64,000 bases of DNA from Pseudoxanthomonas sp. 3HH-4 (GCF_006716465.1 NZ_VFPB01000001.1:530983-594982), one strand, 5' to 3'. Numbered from the stretch's first letter, positions 9,389-18,451 are shown. The notes: generated by a model not told the origin, from the letters alone. Made by a program: numbers and translations.

Positions 9389-11574
9389 CAGTACAGGTCC
9401 ATGGGGTCGACATCGAGCGACCAGCGCGTGCGGCGGGCTTCCGGCAGGGCGTGGATGTCCGGCCAGGCGAGATCGAGCGCTCGGTGCAGGGCGCGCCGCT
9501 CGGGCGAGGACAGCAGCAGTTGCACGCGATGCAGGCCGGCGCGGCGTGGCATCGGTGCCGGCAACGGGCCGTGCATCTCCAGTGTGGCGTCGTGCGTGCG
9601 AAGGGCGCGCTTTGCCGCCTGCAGGAAATGTTGCGCGGCGTCGACATGCTGCGCTTCGGCGCGCAGCAGCGCCAGGTGCGCGAAGGGCGGGAAGCCGGCC
9701 ATCTGGCGCTGTTCCAGTTCGGCCTCCGCGAAGGCGTGGTAGCCACCGCTGATCAGCGTGTTCAACAACGGATGGTCGGGATGGTGCGTCTGCAACCAGA
9801 CATCGCCGCGCTTGCCGGCACGTCCGGCCCGCCCGGCGACCTGGATGAGCTGCTGCGCCAGCTTCTCGCCGGCGCGGAAGTCGGTGGAGAACAGGCCCTC
9901 GTCCACGCCGACCACGGCCACGCGGGTGAGATGCGGCAGGTCGTGGCCCTTGGCCAGGATCTGCGTGCCCACCAGGATGCCGGGTGCATCGCCCAGCTTC
10001 GCCAACTGCTGCGCCAGCCCGTCGCGCTTTTGGGTAGTGCTGCGGTCCACGCGCAGCACCGGAACGTCGGTGAACTGCTCGATCAGCAGCTCTTCCAGCC
10101 GCTCCGTGCCGATGCCCTGCGGTTGCAACGCCAGTCCGCCGCAGTCGGGGCAGGCCGGTGGTGAGGCCTGGCGCGCGCCGCAGTGATGGCATTGCAGGCG
10201 CCTGCCGCCGGCGTGCACGGTCATCGCGCTGTCGCAGCGCTTGCAGTGCGCGCTCCAGCCGCAGTCGTGGCACAGCAGCACCGGTGCGTACCCGCGGCGG
10301 TTCTTGAACACCAGCACCTGGCCGTCGGCGTCCAGCGCCTGGCGGATGGCCTGCAGGGTGTCGGCCAGCAGGCCTGCCTGCTGCGGCCGCTTGCGCATGT
10401 CCAGCACGCGCACGCTGGGCGGTTGCGCTTCGCCCGCGCGCCGCGACAGGCGCAGGTGCGCATAGCGGCCGCTGCGAGCGTTGTGCAGGGTTTCCAGCGA
10501 CGGCGTGGCGCTCCCCAGCACCACCGGCACATCCAGCGCCTTGCCGCGTACCAGGGCGAAGTCGCGTGCGTGGTAGCGGATGCCGTCCTGCTGTTTGTAG
10601 CTGCCGTCGTGTTCTTCGTCGACCACGATCAGGCCGGCCTCCGGCAGCGGCGTGAACACCGCCGAACGCGTGCCCACGATCACCCGCGCCTCACCGCGCA
10701 GGCAGGCGGCCCAGGTGCGGGCGCGTTCGCCGTCGTTGAGGCCGGAGTGCAGCGCATGCACCGGCACGCCCAGCCGTTCGCGGAAGCGCGACAGCGTCTG
10801 CGGGGTCAGGCCGATCTCCGGCACCAGCACCAGCGCCTGCCGGCCGCGCTGCAGGCAGGCGGCGATGGCGTGCAGGTAGACCTCGGTCTTGCCGCTGCCG
10901 GTCACGCCATCCAGCAGCAGCGCGCCGAAGCCGGCCGTGCCGTTGATCGCGTCGGCAGCGGCCTGCTGTTCGTCGTTGAGCGCCGGGCCCGGCCGCGGTG
11001 AGGGGGCGGCCGGTACTGCCGCCGTGGCGAATCGTTCGGCCAGCCCGCGCTTGCCCAGGTCGCGCGCGGTGGCGCGACCGGCATCCACATGCAGGTCCAG
11101 CGCGTCCTCATCGAGGGAGGCGTGTTCGGCCAGCAGGTCGGCGAGGCGGCGCGGACGGCTGCCGGCGCGCAGGCGGTCGCGTTGGAGTTGGCCGGCTTCG
11201 GTCAGGCGCCAGTGCCAGGCATGGGTGTCGGGCATCGGTTCGCCCTGGCGCAGTTGGACCGGCAGGGCCGTCGCGACCACTTCGCCCATCGGTGCATGCG
11301 TGTAGCGCCCGAGCCAGTGCAGCGAGTCGAGCAGTTCCCCGTGCAGCAGTGGCGTGGCATCGAGCAGGGCTTCGGCGTGGCGAAGTTCCAGGTCCGGGTC
11401 GGCCGCCGGGGCGACACCGGCCACAAAGCCGGTCAGTGGGCGGTTGCCGAACAGCACCTTGACCCGCTTGCCCACGTCCTCCGGCGAGGCGGCGTGGCCG
11501 GGCGGGGGAAGGTAGTCGAACAGCCGCGGCAGGGGGACCGGCAGCGCGACCTGGAGGACGGGAACGGGCGACAT
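9388..11574 (-). CDS. priA: Primosomal protein N', replication-restart helicase
   Basis: 728 residues. PriA recognises stalled forks and reloads DnaB. It has an N-terminal DNA-binding part, Walker A GVTGSGKT (223-230), DEEH box (319-322), and the zinc-binding Cys array CHDCGW, CKRCDSA, CHHCGA and CPDCGG between the helicase motifs. Length is normal for the family. The stop overlaps the kgtP-type start by one base. The region upstream of its start holds a pair of inverted perfect DnaA boxes at 11692-11714, about 120 bases away. Confidence 0.97.
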   Translation of the reverse strand: MSPVPVLQVALPVPLPRLFDYLPPPGHAASPEDVGKRVKVLFGNRPLTGFVAGVAPAADPDLELRHAEALLDATPLLHGELLDSLHWLGRYTHAPMGEVVATALPVQLRQGEPMPDTHAWHWRLTEAGQLQRDRLRAGSRPRRLADLLAEHASLDEDALDLHVDAGRATARDLGKRGLAERFATAAVPAAPSPRPGPALNDEQQAAADAINGTAGFGALLLDGVTGSGKTEVYLHAIAACLQRGRQALVLVPEIGLTPQTLSRFRERLGVPVHALHSGLNDGERARTWAACLRGEARVIVGTRSAVFTPLPEAGLIVVDEEHDGSYKQQDGIRYHARDFALVRGKALDVPVVLGSATPSLETLHNARSGRYAHLRLSRRAGEAQPPSVRVLDMRKRPQQAGLLADTLQAIRQALDADGQVLVFKNRRGYAPVLLCHDCGWSAHCKRCDSAMTVHAGGRRLQCHHCGARQASPPACPDCGGLALQPQGIGTERLEELLIEQFTDVPVLRVDRSTTQKRDGLAQQLAKLGDAPGILVGTQILAKGHDLPHLTRVAVVGVDEGLFSTDFRAGEKLAQQLIQVAGRAGRAGKRGDVWLQTHHPDHPLLNTLISGGYHAFAEAELEQRQMAGFPPFAHLALLRAEAQHVDAAQHFLQAAKRALRTHDATLEMHGPLPAPMPRRAGLHRVQLLLSSPERRALHRALDLAWPDIHALPEARRTRWSLDVDPMDLY

Positions 11575-12019
11575 TGCGTGCAGTGTATCGGCCCCTCCCG
11601 GCGGGGGTCACATCTCATGCAGTTGCATTGATGTCCTGTCAAAATCTTGACGAAAATCACGCAAGTGCCCATCCCGCAAGGGGATTCCGGTTTATCCACA
11701 CCAGCTGTGGATAAATCTGTGCATGGCGGGATTGCTTCACGGCGCGATGACGGTCCCGCAAGCCTCGGTGCCACCTTGGCGAAAAAAGCGCCATCCCCAT
11801 ATTATTCAATTAAATCATGTAGTTGCCCGTGAAACCCGATTGACACAATGTGCTGACGGAGGAGTCGCGGGCCCGGCATGACGGTTTGGTGACCGCTGTG
11901 CACAACGTTTTTCGCGGAAAGCCTTGTGCGGCCGAAGAGAGCAGGTTCCGGCGCGATGTCAAGCGTCCATACGGGCGCGCAGGCTGACTATGATCGGGTC
12001 GTCCGCAACCGGTTTCGCC
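11575..12019. other. Divergent intergenic region between priA and the sigma-like gene
   Basis: About 445 bases without a convincing gene. Contents seen: on the minus strand a TTGACA at 11637-11642 that could be a priA -35, though the -10 is unclear; the double DnaA box at 11692-11714; an AT-rich patch around 11796-11822 (ATATTATTCAATTAAATCATG) unusual for this GC-rich DNA; and on the plus strand a TATGAT at 11989-11994 suitable as a -10 for the 12020 gene. Small ORFs here lack support. Confidence 0.6.
11692..11714. promoter_or_regulatory. Two perfect DnaA boxes in inverted orientation
   Basis: TTATCCACA at 11692-11700 and its exact inverse TGTGGATAA at 11706-11714 are separated by CCAGC. TTATCCACA is the strongest known DnaA box sequence. 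The pair lies about 120 bases upstream of priA. Binding and a role in priA control or DnaA titration are inferred. Confidence 0.75.
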
Positions 12020-12979
12020 ATGGCTCCCACCTCCGCTTCCGACCCGCCTCCCGCCGCCCTCGCCGCCTTCCTGCGCGGGTGCGAACGCAGGGGTGCGGTG
12101 TTCGCCGCGCTCCAGTGCGGCGACCCCGACCGCGGCGATGTCGCCCTGGCGGCGGCGTTGCGTGCGTTCCGTGCCAAGGCGGCCGCCCTGCCGATGGCTG
12201 ACTGGCCGGTGCGCTTCTGGTCGCTGCTTGCCGCTACCCCGCAACTGCGGGCGGACGGTGCGCATGCGCAATGGTCCGGTTCGCTCGCGGCCTTGGCGAA
12301 TCCGGCGCCCGCTGATCGCGCGGCCCTGCTGCTACGGCTGGTGGGTGGCTTGCAGGAAGCCGAGGCCGCCCAAGCGCTTGGCCTCGACAACGCCGGCTAC
12401 CGCGACGCCCTCGCCCGTGCTTGTCCGCGTGACGCCGCCGGGCACCCTGACGCCGCTGGGTGGCGCGCGCTGGCAGAAGCCATCCAGCAGCACCTGCGGG
12501 AACTGCCTCCCGACCGCTTGGCCACACTGGCCCGCCTGCGCGAGGACGCCCTCGCCGGCACACGCATTCCTTCGCCCGCAGCGACGCCACCTGCGCCGGC
12601 CGTGACGGCGCCTGTCCGCCGCTGGCCCTGGATCCTCCTCGTGGCACTTCTGCTGCTGGTGGCCGGCGCAGCGGGATGGTGGTGGGACAGGCAGGGTGCG
12701 CGGCCGCTGTCGGGCGCTTCGGTTGCTGCGGCAGACGGTGACAGCGCGTTGGTGCTGCCCCCGGATCCGGTGATCACCGTGGTCGACCTGCCGGCCGCCG
12801 ACGTCCCTGCCGTGCGCGCCGACGCGGTAATGGCGGCGCACGAACATGCGGACTTCGCGCTGCTCGCCGACGCCGACGAGGAGGCCCTCGCCCGCGAGGC
12901 CGACTTCCTGGCCTGGTACGTGGCCGGCGCAGGCGTGCCTCAAACGCCTGCCGTGGAGGGTGACGATGCAGCGCGTTGA
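12020..12979 (+). CDS. Sigma-factor-like protein with a transmembrane tether, function unknown
   Basis: About 319 residues from the ATG at 12020 (MAPTSASDPP). An in-frame ATG at 11990 would add ten residues, but it overlaps a TATGAT -10-like box. The N-terminal half looks like a decayed ECF sigma factor: a region-2-like segment (ALRAFRAKAAALP...WPVRFWSLL) and a region-4-like segment (LLLRLVGGLQEAEAAQALGL then YRDALARA). A Pro/Ala linker and one membrane segment (WPWILLVALLLLVAGAAGWWW) follow, then an acidic extracytoplasmic tail. It overlaps the DUF3106 gene by 14 bases, so the two are co-translated. DUF3106 proteins often sit next to sigma factors in proteobacteria. Whether this one still binds DNA or RNA polymerase cannot be told. 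Confidence 0.6.
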   Translation: MAPTSASDPPPAALAAFLRGCERRGAVFAALQCGDPDRGDVALAAALRAFRAKAAALPMADWPVRFWSLLAATPQLRADGAHAQWSGSLAALANPAPADRAALLLRLVGGLQEAEAAQALGLDNAGYRDALARACPRDAAGHPDAAGWRALAEAIQQHLRELPPDRLATLARLREDALAGTRIPSPAATPPAPAVTAPVRRWPWILLVALLLLVAGAAGWWWDRQGARPLSGASVAAADGDSALVLPPDPVITVVDLPAADVPAVRADAVMAAHEHADFALLADADEEALAREADFLAWYVAGAGVPQTPAVEGDDAAR

Positions 12980-13559
12980 GATGCGGATGGCGCTACTCGG
13001 CGCCGTGGGCTTGGTGGTCGCGCTCGCCGGCATCGCCGTCTCCTCCGCCCAGGACGCCACCGCCGGCGCGCACTGGCAGGCGATGTCGCCGGCGGCACAG
13101 GCGGCATGGCAGCAACGGCGCATCGCGTGGGATGCGCTGCACCTGCACGAACGCGAAGATCGTCGCGCGCGTTACGCCGCCTGGCGTGCACTGGACGAAG
13201 TACAGCGCGCGCGGTTGCGCGCCGCGGCTGCCGAGGTCGCCGCGTTGCCGCCGGAACACCAGGCCGCCTTGCGTACACAGTTCGCCGTGCTGGATGCCAT
13301 GCAGCGCAATGGATGGCGACTGGGGCCGGCGCTCGGTGCCGACTGGCCGCGCCTGCAGCCCTTGTTCGCCTATGTACCGCCCGGCGAGCGCGATGCTGCG
13401 CTCTCGTTGTTGCGCCAGCTTGATGCGGAGCAACGGGACGATCTGGCCGCGCTGGCGCAGCGCTTGCCGCCGCAGGACCGCGACGCGTTCCGTCGTGAGC
13501 TGCTGGCGGTGCCTGTCAGCCAGCGGCGCGCATGGTTGCAGCAACGGCGCGATCGCTAG
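12966..13559 (+). CDS. DUF3106 exported protein
   Basis: 197 residues from the ATG at 12966. An N-terminal hydrophobic signal (MALLGAVGLVVALAGIAVSSAQ) precedes an alpha-helical domain with repeated W and R-rich patterns (WQAMSPAAQAAWQQRR, RRARYAAWRALDEVQRARLR), the mark of DUF3106, a family of unknown function. Related helical envelope-stress proteins such as Spy and CpxP show a similar look; that comparison is only suggestive. The start lies inside the end of the upstream sigma-like gene (14-base overlap), so the pair is one unit. Confidence 0.75.
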   Translation: MQRVEMRMALLGAVGLVVALAGIAVSSAQDATAGAHWQAMSPAAQAAWQQRRIAWDALHLHEREDRRARYAAWRALDEVQRARLRAAAAEVAALPPEHQAALRTQFAVLDAMQRNGWRLGPALGADWPRLQPLFAYVPPGERDAALSLLRQLDAEQRDDLAALAQRLPPQDRDAFRRELLAVPVSQRRAWLQQRRDR

Positions 13560-13584
13560 CCAGGGGACCGCTGAACGACGGATC

Positions 13585-13691
13585 CCGTTCGTGGTGAGCG
13601 CGTCGGGCCACGCGTTTCACGGCCAGGCCGGGCCATCGTGGCCGGTCGGGCCATTGCCAAGAGCGTGGCTCGACGGGCTCACCACGAACGG
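13585..13691. repeat. REP-type inverted pair (REPIN-like)
   Basis: Two 28-bp arms at 13585-13612 and 13664-13691 are inverted copies differing at two positions. Each starts or ends with CCGTTCGTGGTGAGC or its complement. About 51 bases of GC-rich spacer, itself rich in GGCC, lie between. The element fills the gap between two convergent genes, the usual setting for REP doublets. No second copy was found in the window. Confidence 0.75.
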
Positions 13692-13736
13692 CATCCAAGG
13701 CGGCGCGCCTGCATCATGGCGTCGTTCGGCGTGTCC

Positions 13737-14948
13737 CTACGCGTTCACCAGGCTGGTCAGGGACAGCAGGACCATGGCCGTGACGACCAGCATGAAGTAC
13801 AGCATGCCCAGCGCAAGGTACTTCACCAGCGTCACGGCCGGGTGCTGGCGATAGACGCGTTGCTGCATCCAGAACAGGTACACCGGCATCCAGAACATGA
13901 TCAGCAGTTCGGCAAGCCACACCGGCGCGCGCGCAACGGTCGCCTGCGCGGGCAGCAGGCTGTCGATGAAGGACAGGGCGAAGAACGCCAGCACGCACAG
14001 GCACAGGTAGGCGTGGCTGTAGAGCGCCACCACCAGGTGTTCCAGATACACCCGGTGCGTGCCGATGTACGCCAGCTTCAGCAACAGCGCGAACACCGGC
14101 ACCAGCACGAACAGCGCCGATGGAACCGACCCCATCATGGTGTTCTTGAACAGCTCGGGGTCTTTCTGCAGGCGCGGGATGTTGTCCTGCGCCCGCGCGA
14201 TCTTCTTGTTCAACCAGCGGTTGCCGAACGCCGGCAGCCAGTCCACCCGGATCGGATTGTCGGTCGGATGCCACGGCTTCCCGTTCTGCGAGAACAGCGA
14301 GCCGGTGGAATCCGGCATCGGCCCGCCCTCCGGAATCCTGTCGGGTTCGGCCAGCGCCGGATGATCCGGCTGCAGCGCGGCGATGCGCGCGCGTGCCCGC
14401 GCCTGGGTCCCGCGGATGTTGTCTTCCACGCGACCGCGCGCGAAGGCGAGCGGCGGCGGGATGGTGGCGCGCGCGGCCAGCAGCCCGTCGATGGTCCGGT
14501 CGCGCAGGCGCACCACTTCGTCGGGGTCGGTCAACGATTCGAAATCGACCCCTTCGTCCCCCGCGCCCGTCACCTGGACCGTCGTACCGCCCTTGCCGTC
14601 CGCCACGGCAGGCGGGCTCAGCACATCGCCGCTGCCCATGGCGAACTTGCCCACGAAGAACGTCAGCACGCTGAGGACGACGAACAGCCGCAGCGGCGCC
14701 ACGAACGGCGCGCGGTGGCCCGACAGGTAGGCGTTCGCCAGCTTGCCCGGCGACATCAGCGTGCGCAGGGTGCGGAAGATGCGGCCGTCCAGGTGCCAGA
14801 ACGATTCGAACACCTCTTCCACCGCATGCCCGAAGCTGCGCAACGGGTTGTGCGAGGTCTGTCCGCAGGCATGGCAGAACTCGCCCTGCAGCGGTGTATG
14901 GCAGTTCTCGCACGCGCTGGCGTGCACGGCATCGTGCGATGGGGTCAT
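13737..14948 (-). CDS. DUF3667 membrane protein with N-terminal zinc-ribbon-like cysteines
   Basis: 403 residues from the ATG at 14948 (MTPSHDAVHA). The N-terminus has two CxxC pairs (CENC and CHAC) as in a zinc ribbon, followed by the family segment around HLDGRIFRTLRTLMSPG and a first membrane segment (LRLFVVLSVLTFFVGKF). A long soluble loop (about 110-245) precedes four or five C-terminal membrane segments. This layout is DUF3667 (PF12412), function unknown. A much longer in-frame ORF upstream is a shadow of the divergent MATE gene. The two genes are divergent with about 102 bases between starts. Confidence 0.8.
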   Translation of the reverse strand: MTPSHDAVHASACENCHTPLQGEFCHACGQTSHNPLRSFGHAVEEVFESFWHLDGRIFRTLRTLMSPGKLANAYLSGHRAPFVAPLRLFVVLSVLTFFVGKFAMGSGDVLSPPAVADGKGGTTVQVTGAGDEGVDFESLTDPDEVVRLRDRTIDGLLAARATIPPPLAFARGRVEDNIRGTQARARARIAALQPDHPALAEPDRIPEGGPMPDSTGSLFSQNGKPWHPTDNPIRVDWLPAFGNRWLNKKIARAQDNIPRLQKDPELFKNTMMGSVPSALFVLVPVFALLLKLAYIGTHRVYLEHLVVALYSHAYLCLCVLAFFALSFIDSLLPAQATVARAPVWLAELLIMFWMPVYLFWMQQRVYRQHPAVTLVKYLALGMLYFMLVVTAMVLLSLTSLVNA

Positions 14949-15050
14949 GGGGCGTTCGGGTGGCGCAGGTGGCGAGCGGGTAAGATACCGGCCTCCCGTG
15001 ACCCGGTGCCAGCGCGAAACCGCGCGACCGTAGTCCGGCGGTTGCCTCCC

Positions 15051-16430
15051 ATGTCCGTTTCCCCATCCCCGACCCCGCGCTTCGGCCAGGAAGTGCGCGC
15101 CACAGGCACGCTCGCGTTGCCGCTGGTGCTGGGCCACGTCTCCACCGGTCTGATCGGCTTTGTCGACAACGTCATCGCCGGTCACCACGCTACGGCGACG
15201 CTGGCGGCGGTGACCGTCGGCACGGCGTTGTTGTGGCTGCCGATGATGGTGCCGATCGGCACGCTGATCTCGCTGACGGCCTCCGTATCGCAACTCGATG
15301 GCGCGAAGCGGCGCGACGAGATCGCGCCGCTGTTCCGCCAGGCGCTGTGGCTGTCGCTGGGGCTGGGCCTGCTGATGTTCGCCTTCCTCAGTGCCGCGCC
15401 CTACGCGCTGGCGGCGTTCGGCATCGCGCCGGACATCATTCCCGGCGCGACGGCGTTCCTGCACGGCATCCGCTGGGGCGTGCCGGCGCTGACGTTCTAC
15501 TTCTGCATGCGCTACCTGAGCGAAGGCACGCACTGGACGCTGCCGACGATGATCCTCGGCTTCGGTGGCCTGCTGGTGCTGGCGCCGGTGGGCTATGTAC
15601 TGGCGTTCGGCAAGTTCGGGTTCCCGGAACTGGGGGCTGGCGGGCTGGGCATCGCGTCGGCGTTGACCATGTGGATGCAGGCGATCGCATTTGCGATCTA
15701 TCTCTCGCGCGCGCGCCGCTTCGCCGACCTGCAGCTGTTCGCGCATTTTGAGCCCCCGCGTCGCGCACCCATCCTGCAACTGCTGCGCACCGGCCTGCCC
15801 ATCGGCATCACCGTATTGATGGAAGGCAGCCTCTTCATCGTCACTGCGCTGCTCATCGCACGCCTGGGCGCCACGCCCGCGGCCGCGCACCAGATCGCCA
15901 TCAACGTGTCGGCGCTGTGCTTCATGATCCCGATGGGCGTGGCCGAAGCCACCACCGTGCGCGTGGGCCATGCGGTCGGTTCGGGCGACGTGGCCGGCAT
16001 CCGCCGCGCCGCGCACGCGGGCTACGTCATCGTGCTGGCCACGCAGGCGATATCGGCGCTGTTCCTGCTGCTGGGCCATGACCTAGTGGTGGCTCTGTAC
16101 ACCGATGACCTGGCCGTGGCCGCCCTCGCCGGCACGCTGCTGTTGTTCGCCGCCGCCTTCCAGTTCCCCGACGGTATCCAGGTGCTGTCCGCCGGCGCGT
16201 TGCGCGGGCTGAAAGACACCCGCGTGCCGATGTGGCTGGCGGTGGCTGCCTACTGGGGCCTCGGCATGCCGCTGGGCGCCGGGCTGGGTCTGGGGCTTGG
16301 CTGGGGCCCGCAGGGCATGTGGCTGGGCCTGATCGTGGGCCTGACTGCTGCCGCGGTGCTGCTGGGCTGGCGCTTCGAGCGCAGCAGCCGGCGTCCCGCG
16401 GGTCTGTCGGCCGCATCGTCCCCACGGTGA
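15051..16430 (+). CDS. MATE family multidrug efflux transporter (NorM type)
   Basis: 459 residues with about 12 membrane segments in two related halves. MATE hallmarks include LPLVLGHVSTGLIGFVDNVIAG near the N-terminus, the second-half start around LLRTGLPIGITVLMEGSLF, and AHQIAINVSALCFMIPMGVAEA followed by VRVGHAVGSGD. It should export cationic drugs in exchange for Na+ or H+ at the inner membrane. The ATG at 15051 gives the normal family start (short polar leader, then helix 1). The preceding 470 codons of open frame lie opposite the DUF3667 gene and are not coding. Confidence 0.93.
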   Translation: MSVSPSPTPRFGQEVRATGTLALPLVLGHVSTGLIGFVDNVIAGHHATATLAAVTVGTALLWLPMMVPIGTLISLTASVSQLDGAKRRDEIAPLFRQALWLSLGLGLLMFAFLSAAPYALAAFGIAPDIIPGATAFLHGIRWGVPALTFYFCMRYLSEGTHWTLPTMILGFGGLLVLAPVGYVLAFGKFGFPELGAGGLGIASALTMWMQAIAFAIYLSRARRFADLQLFAHFEPPRRAPILQLLRTGLPIGITVLMEGSLFIVTALLIARLGATPAAAHQIAINVSALCFMIPMGVAEATTVRVGHAVGSGDVAGIRRAAHAGYVIVLATQAISALFLLLGHDLVVALYTDDLAVAALAGTLLLFAAAFQFPDGIQVLSAGALRGLKDTRVPMWLAVAAYWGLGMPLGAGLGLGLGWGPQGMWLGLIVGLTAAAVLLGWRFERSSRRPAGLSAASSPR

Positions 16431-16493
16431 CCAACGGGGCATGAAAGCCTCACGCACGCACGCTACAGTGGTCCCAGTTTCCCGGAGCCTTCC

Positions 16494-18398
16494 ATGAGCC
16501 AAGTCGCACCCGCACCCCGCCGCAGCCCGGTCGTCACGTTCTTCGTCGGCCTGTGGGACGTGCTGAACTTCACCCGCAAGCTGGTCCTCAACCTGATCTT
16601 CTTCGGGCTGCTGTTCCTGATCTTCATCGTGTTCGTCATCGCCGCCGGCAGCGGCGGGGTGAAGCCGCTGTCGGAGCGCACCACCTTCGTGCTGGCGCCG
16701 GAAGGCCGCCTGGTTGAACAGTTCACCGCCGATCCGGCGACGCGCGCGCTGGCCAAGGCGTTCGGCGACAAGAGCGCCGAGGAAGTGCAGCTGCGCGACC
16801 TGCTGCGCGCCATCGACGCCGCGCAGAAGGATGAGAAGATCGAACGCATGCTGCTGCGCGTGGACCAGCTGCAGCCGACCGGTTACGCCTCGCTGCGCGA
16901 AGTCGCCGCCGCGCTGGCGAAGTTCCGCGCCTCGGGCAAGCAGATCGTCGCCTTCGGCGAGAACATCAGCCAGACCCAGTATCTGCTGGCCGCGCAGGCC
17001 AACGAGGTCTACATCGATCCGATGGGCAGCCTGATGCTCGAAGGCCTGGGCCGTTACCGCCAGTACTACCGCGAGGGCCTGCAGGACAAGCTGGGCGTGG
17101 ACGTGCACCTGTTCAAGGTGGGCGAGTACAAGTCCGCCGCAGAACCCTATGTGCTGGATGCCGCCTCCAAGGAAGCCAAGGAAGCCGACCTGTACTGGAT
17201 GAACGATGTGTGGCAGCGCCTGTTGGCCGACATCGCCAAGGTGCGCAAGACCACGCCCGAAGCGCTGGCGGCCGGCATCGACACCCTGCCCGAAGGCATC
17301 GCGGCCGCTGGCGGCGACCTGGCCAAGTACGCTCTGCAGCAGAAGCTGGTGGACGGCCTTAAAACGCAGGAAGAAGTCGAGGACCTGCTGATCGAACGCG
17401 GCGTGGCCGACGAGGATTCCGACACCGGCTTCCGTGCCATCGGCCTGACCGGTTACCTGACTCAGCTCGATTCCCGCATCAACCCGCTCGACAAGCGCCC
17501 GCAGGTCGCCGTGGTGGTGGCCGAAGGCGAGATCACCGACGGCGACCAGCCGGCCGGCCGCGTCGGTGGCCTGTCCACCTCGGCGCTGCTGCGCGAGGCG
17601 CGCGACGACGAGGACGTGAAGGCGGTGGTGCTGCGCGTGGATTCGCCCGGCGGCGGCGTCTACGCCTCCGAGCAGATCCGCCGCGAAGTGGCCGCGCTCA
17701 AGAAGGCCGGCAAGCCGGTGGTCGTCTCGATGGGCGACCTGGCCGCGTCCGGCGGCTACTGGATCAGCATGAATGCCGACCGCATCTACGCCGACCCGTC
17801 CACCATCACCGGCTCGATCGGCATCTTCGGCCTGATCCCGACCGTGCCGCGCACGCTGGAGAAGATCGGTGTGCGTACCGACGGCGTGGGCACCACCCGC
17901 TTCGCCGGCGCATTCGACATCAGCCGCCCGCTGGACCCGGCCGTCGGCCAGGTGATCCAGTCGGTCATCGACAAGGGCTACGCCGACTTCACCGGCAAGG
18001 TCGCCGAGGCACGCAAGAAGCCGGTCGAAGAGATCGACGCCGTGGCGCGCGGCCGCGTGTGGAGCGGTGCGCAGGCCAAGGAGCGTGGCCTGGTCGACGA
18101 ACTGGCCGGCCTGGACGCGGCCCTGGCCGATGCCGCCAAGCGCGCCAAGCTGGGTGAGGCGGACAAGTACCGCGTGCGCTACCTCGAGAAGATGTCCTCG
18201 CCGTTCTCGCAGTTCATGGGCGGCTTCGCCGGCAGCCGCATCGGTGCGGCCTGGCTGAAGGACTCCGACTTCGCACGCGCCCTGTTGGCGCGCAGCCTGC
18301 CGGAGATGGAAGCGCAGCTGCGCTTCGTGGACGAGGCGGTCAGCAACCGCGACGGCGCCCCGGTGAAGAGCCTGGCGTACTGCTTCTGCGGGTTCTGA
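16494..18398 (+). CDS. sppA: Signal peptide peptidase SppA, 67K type
   Basis: 634 residues with one N-terminal membrane anchor (about 33-51) and two tandem S49 domains, as in E. coli SppA. The catalytic lysine is in the first domain (EYKSAAEPY, Lys213) and the nucleophilic serine in the second (LAASGGYWIS, Ser419), so the Ser-Lys dyad is complete. The enzyme degrades cleaved signal peptides in the inner membrane. CGGAG lies six bases before the ATG, and TACAGT at 16464-16469 is a possible -10 box. The C-terminal CFCGF is unusual. A hairpin at 18422-18451 follows. Confidence 0.95.
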   Translation: MSQVAPAPRRSPVVTFFVGLWDVLNFTRKLVLNLIFFGLLFLIFIVFVIAAGSGGVKPLSERTTFVLAPEGRLVEQFTADPATRALAKAFGDKSAEEVQLRDLLRAIDAAQKDEKIERMLLRVDQLQPTGYASLREVAAALAKFRASGKQIVAFGENISQTQYLLAAQANEVYIDPMGSLMLEGLGRYRQYYREGLQDKLGVDVHLFKVGEYKSAAEPYVLDAASKEAKEADLYWMNDVWQRLLADIAKVRKTTPEALAAGIDTLPEGIAAAGGDLAKYALQQKLVDGLKTQEEVEDLLIERGVADEDSDTGFRAIGLTGYLTQLDSRINPLDKRPQVAVVVAEGEITDGDQPAGRVGGLSTSALLREARDDEDVKAVVLRVDSPGGGVYASEQIRREVAALKKAGKPVVVSMGDLAASGGYWISMNADRIYADPSTITGSIGIFGLIPTVPRTLEKIGVRTDGVGTTRFAGAFDISRPLDPAVGQVIQSVIDKGYADFTGKVAEARKKPVEEIDAVARGRVWSGAQAKERGLVDELAGLDAALADAAKRAKLGEADKYRVRYLEKMSSPFSQFMGGFAGSRIGAAWLKDSDFARALLARSLPEMEAQLRFVDEAVSNRDGAPVKSLAYCFCGF

Positions 18399-18421
18399 AC
18401 CTCATCGTCATCGCCTGATCG

Positions 18422-18451
18422 ACGGGCCGCGCGGGACACCGCGCGGCCCGT
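18422..18451 (+). terminator. Probable terminator hairpin after sppA
   Basis: A 12-bp perfect stem (ACGGGCCGCGCG / CGCGCGGCCCGT) with a 6-base loop lies 24 bases after the sppA stop. The T tract is poor (TGCGTTT), so termination may be partial. Confidence 0.7.

Noticed and set aside
11692-11820. A chromosomal replication origin
   Set aside because: Only one pair of DnaA boxes and no dnaA, rpmH, dnaN or gyrB nearby.
13638-15050. A 470-codon open extension in front of the MATE gene
   Set aside because: It is antisense to the DUF3667 gene, low in normal composition (Gln/His/Arg rich) and has no ribosome site; the MATE domain begins at 15051.
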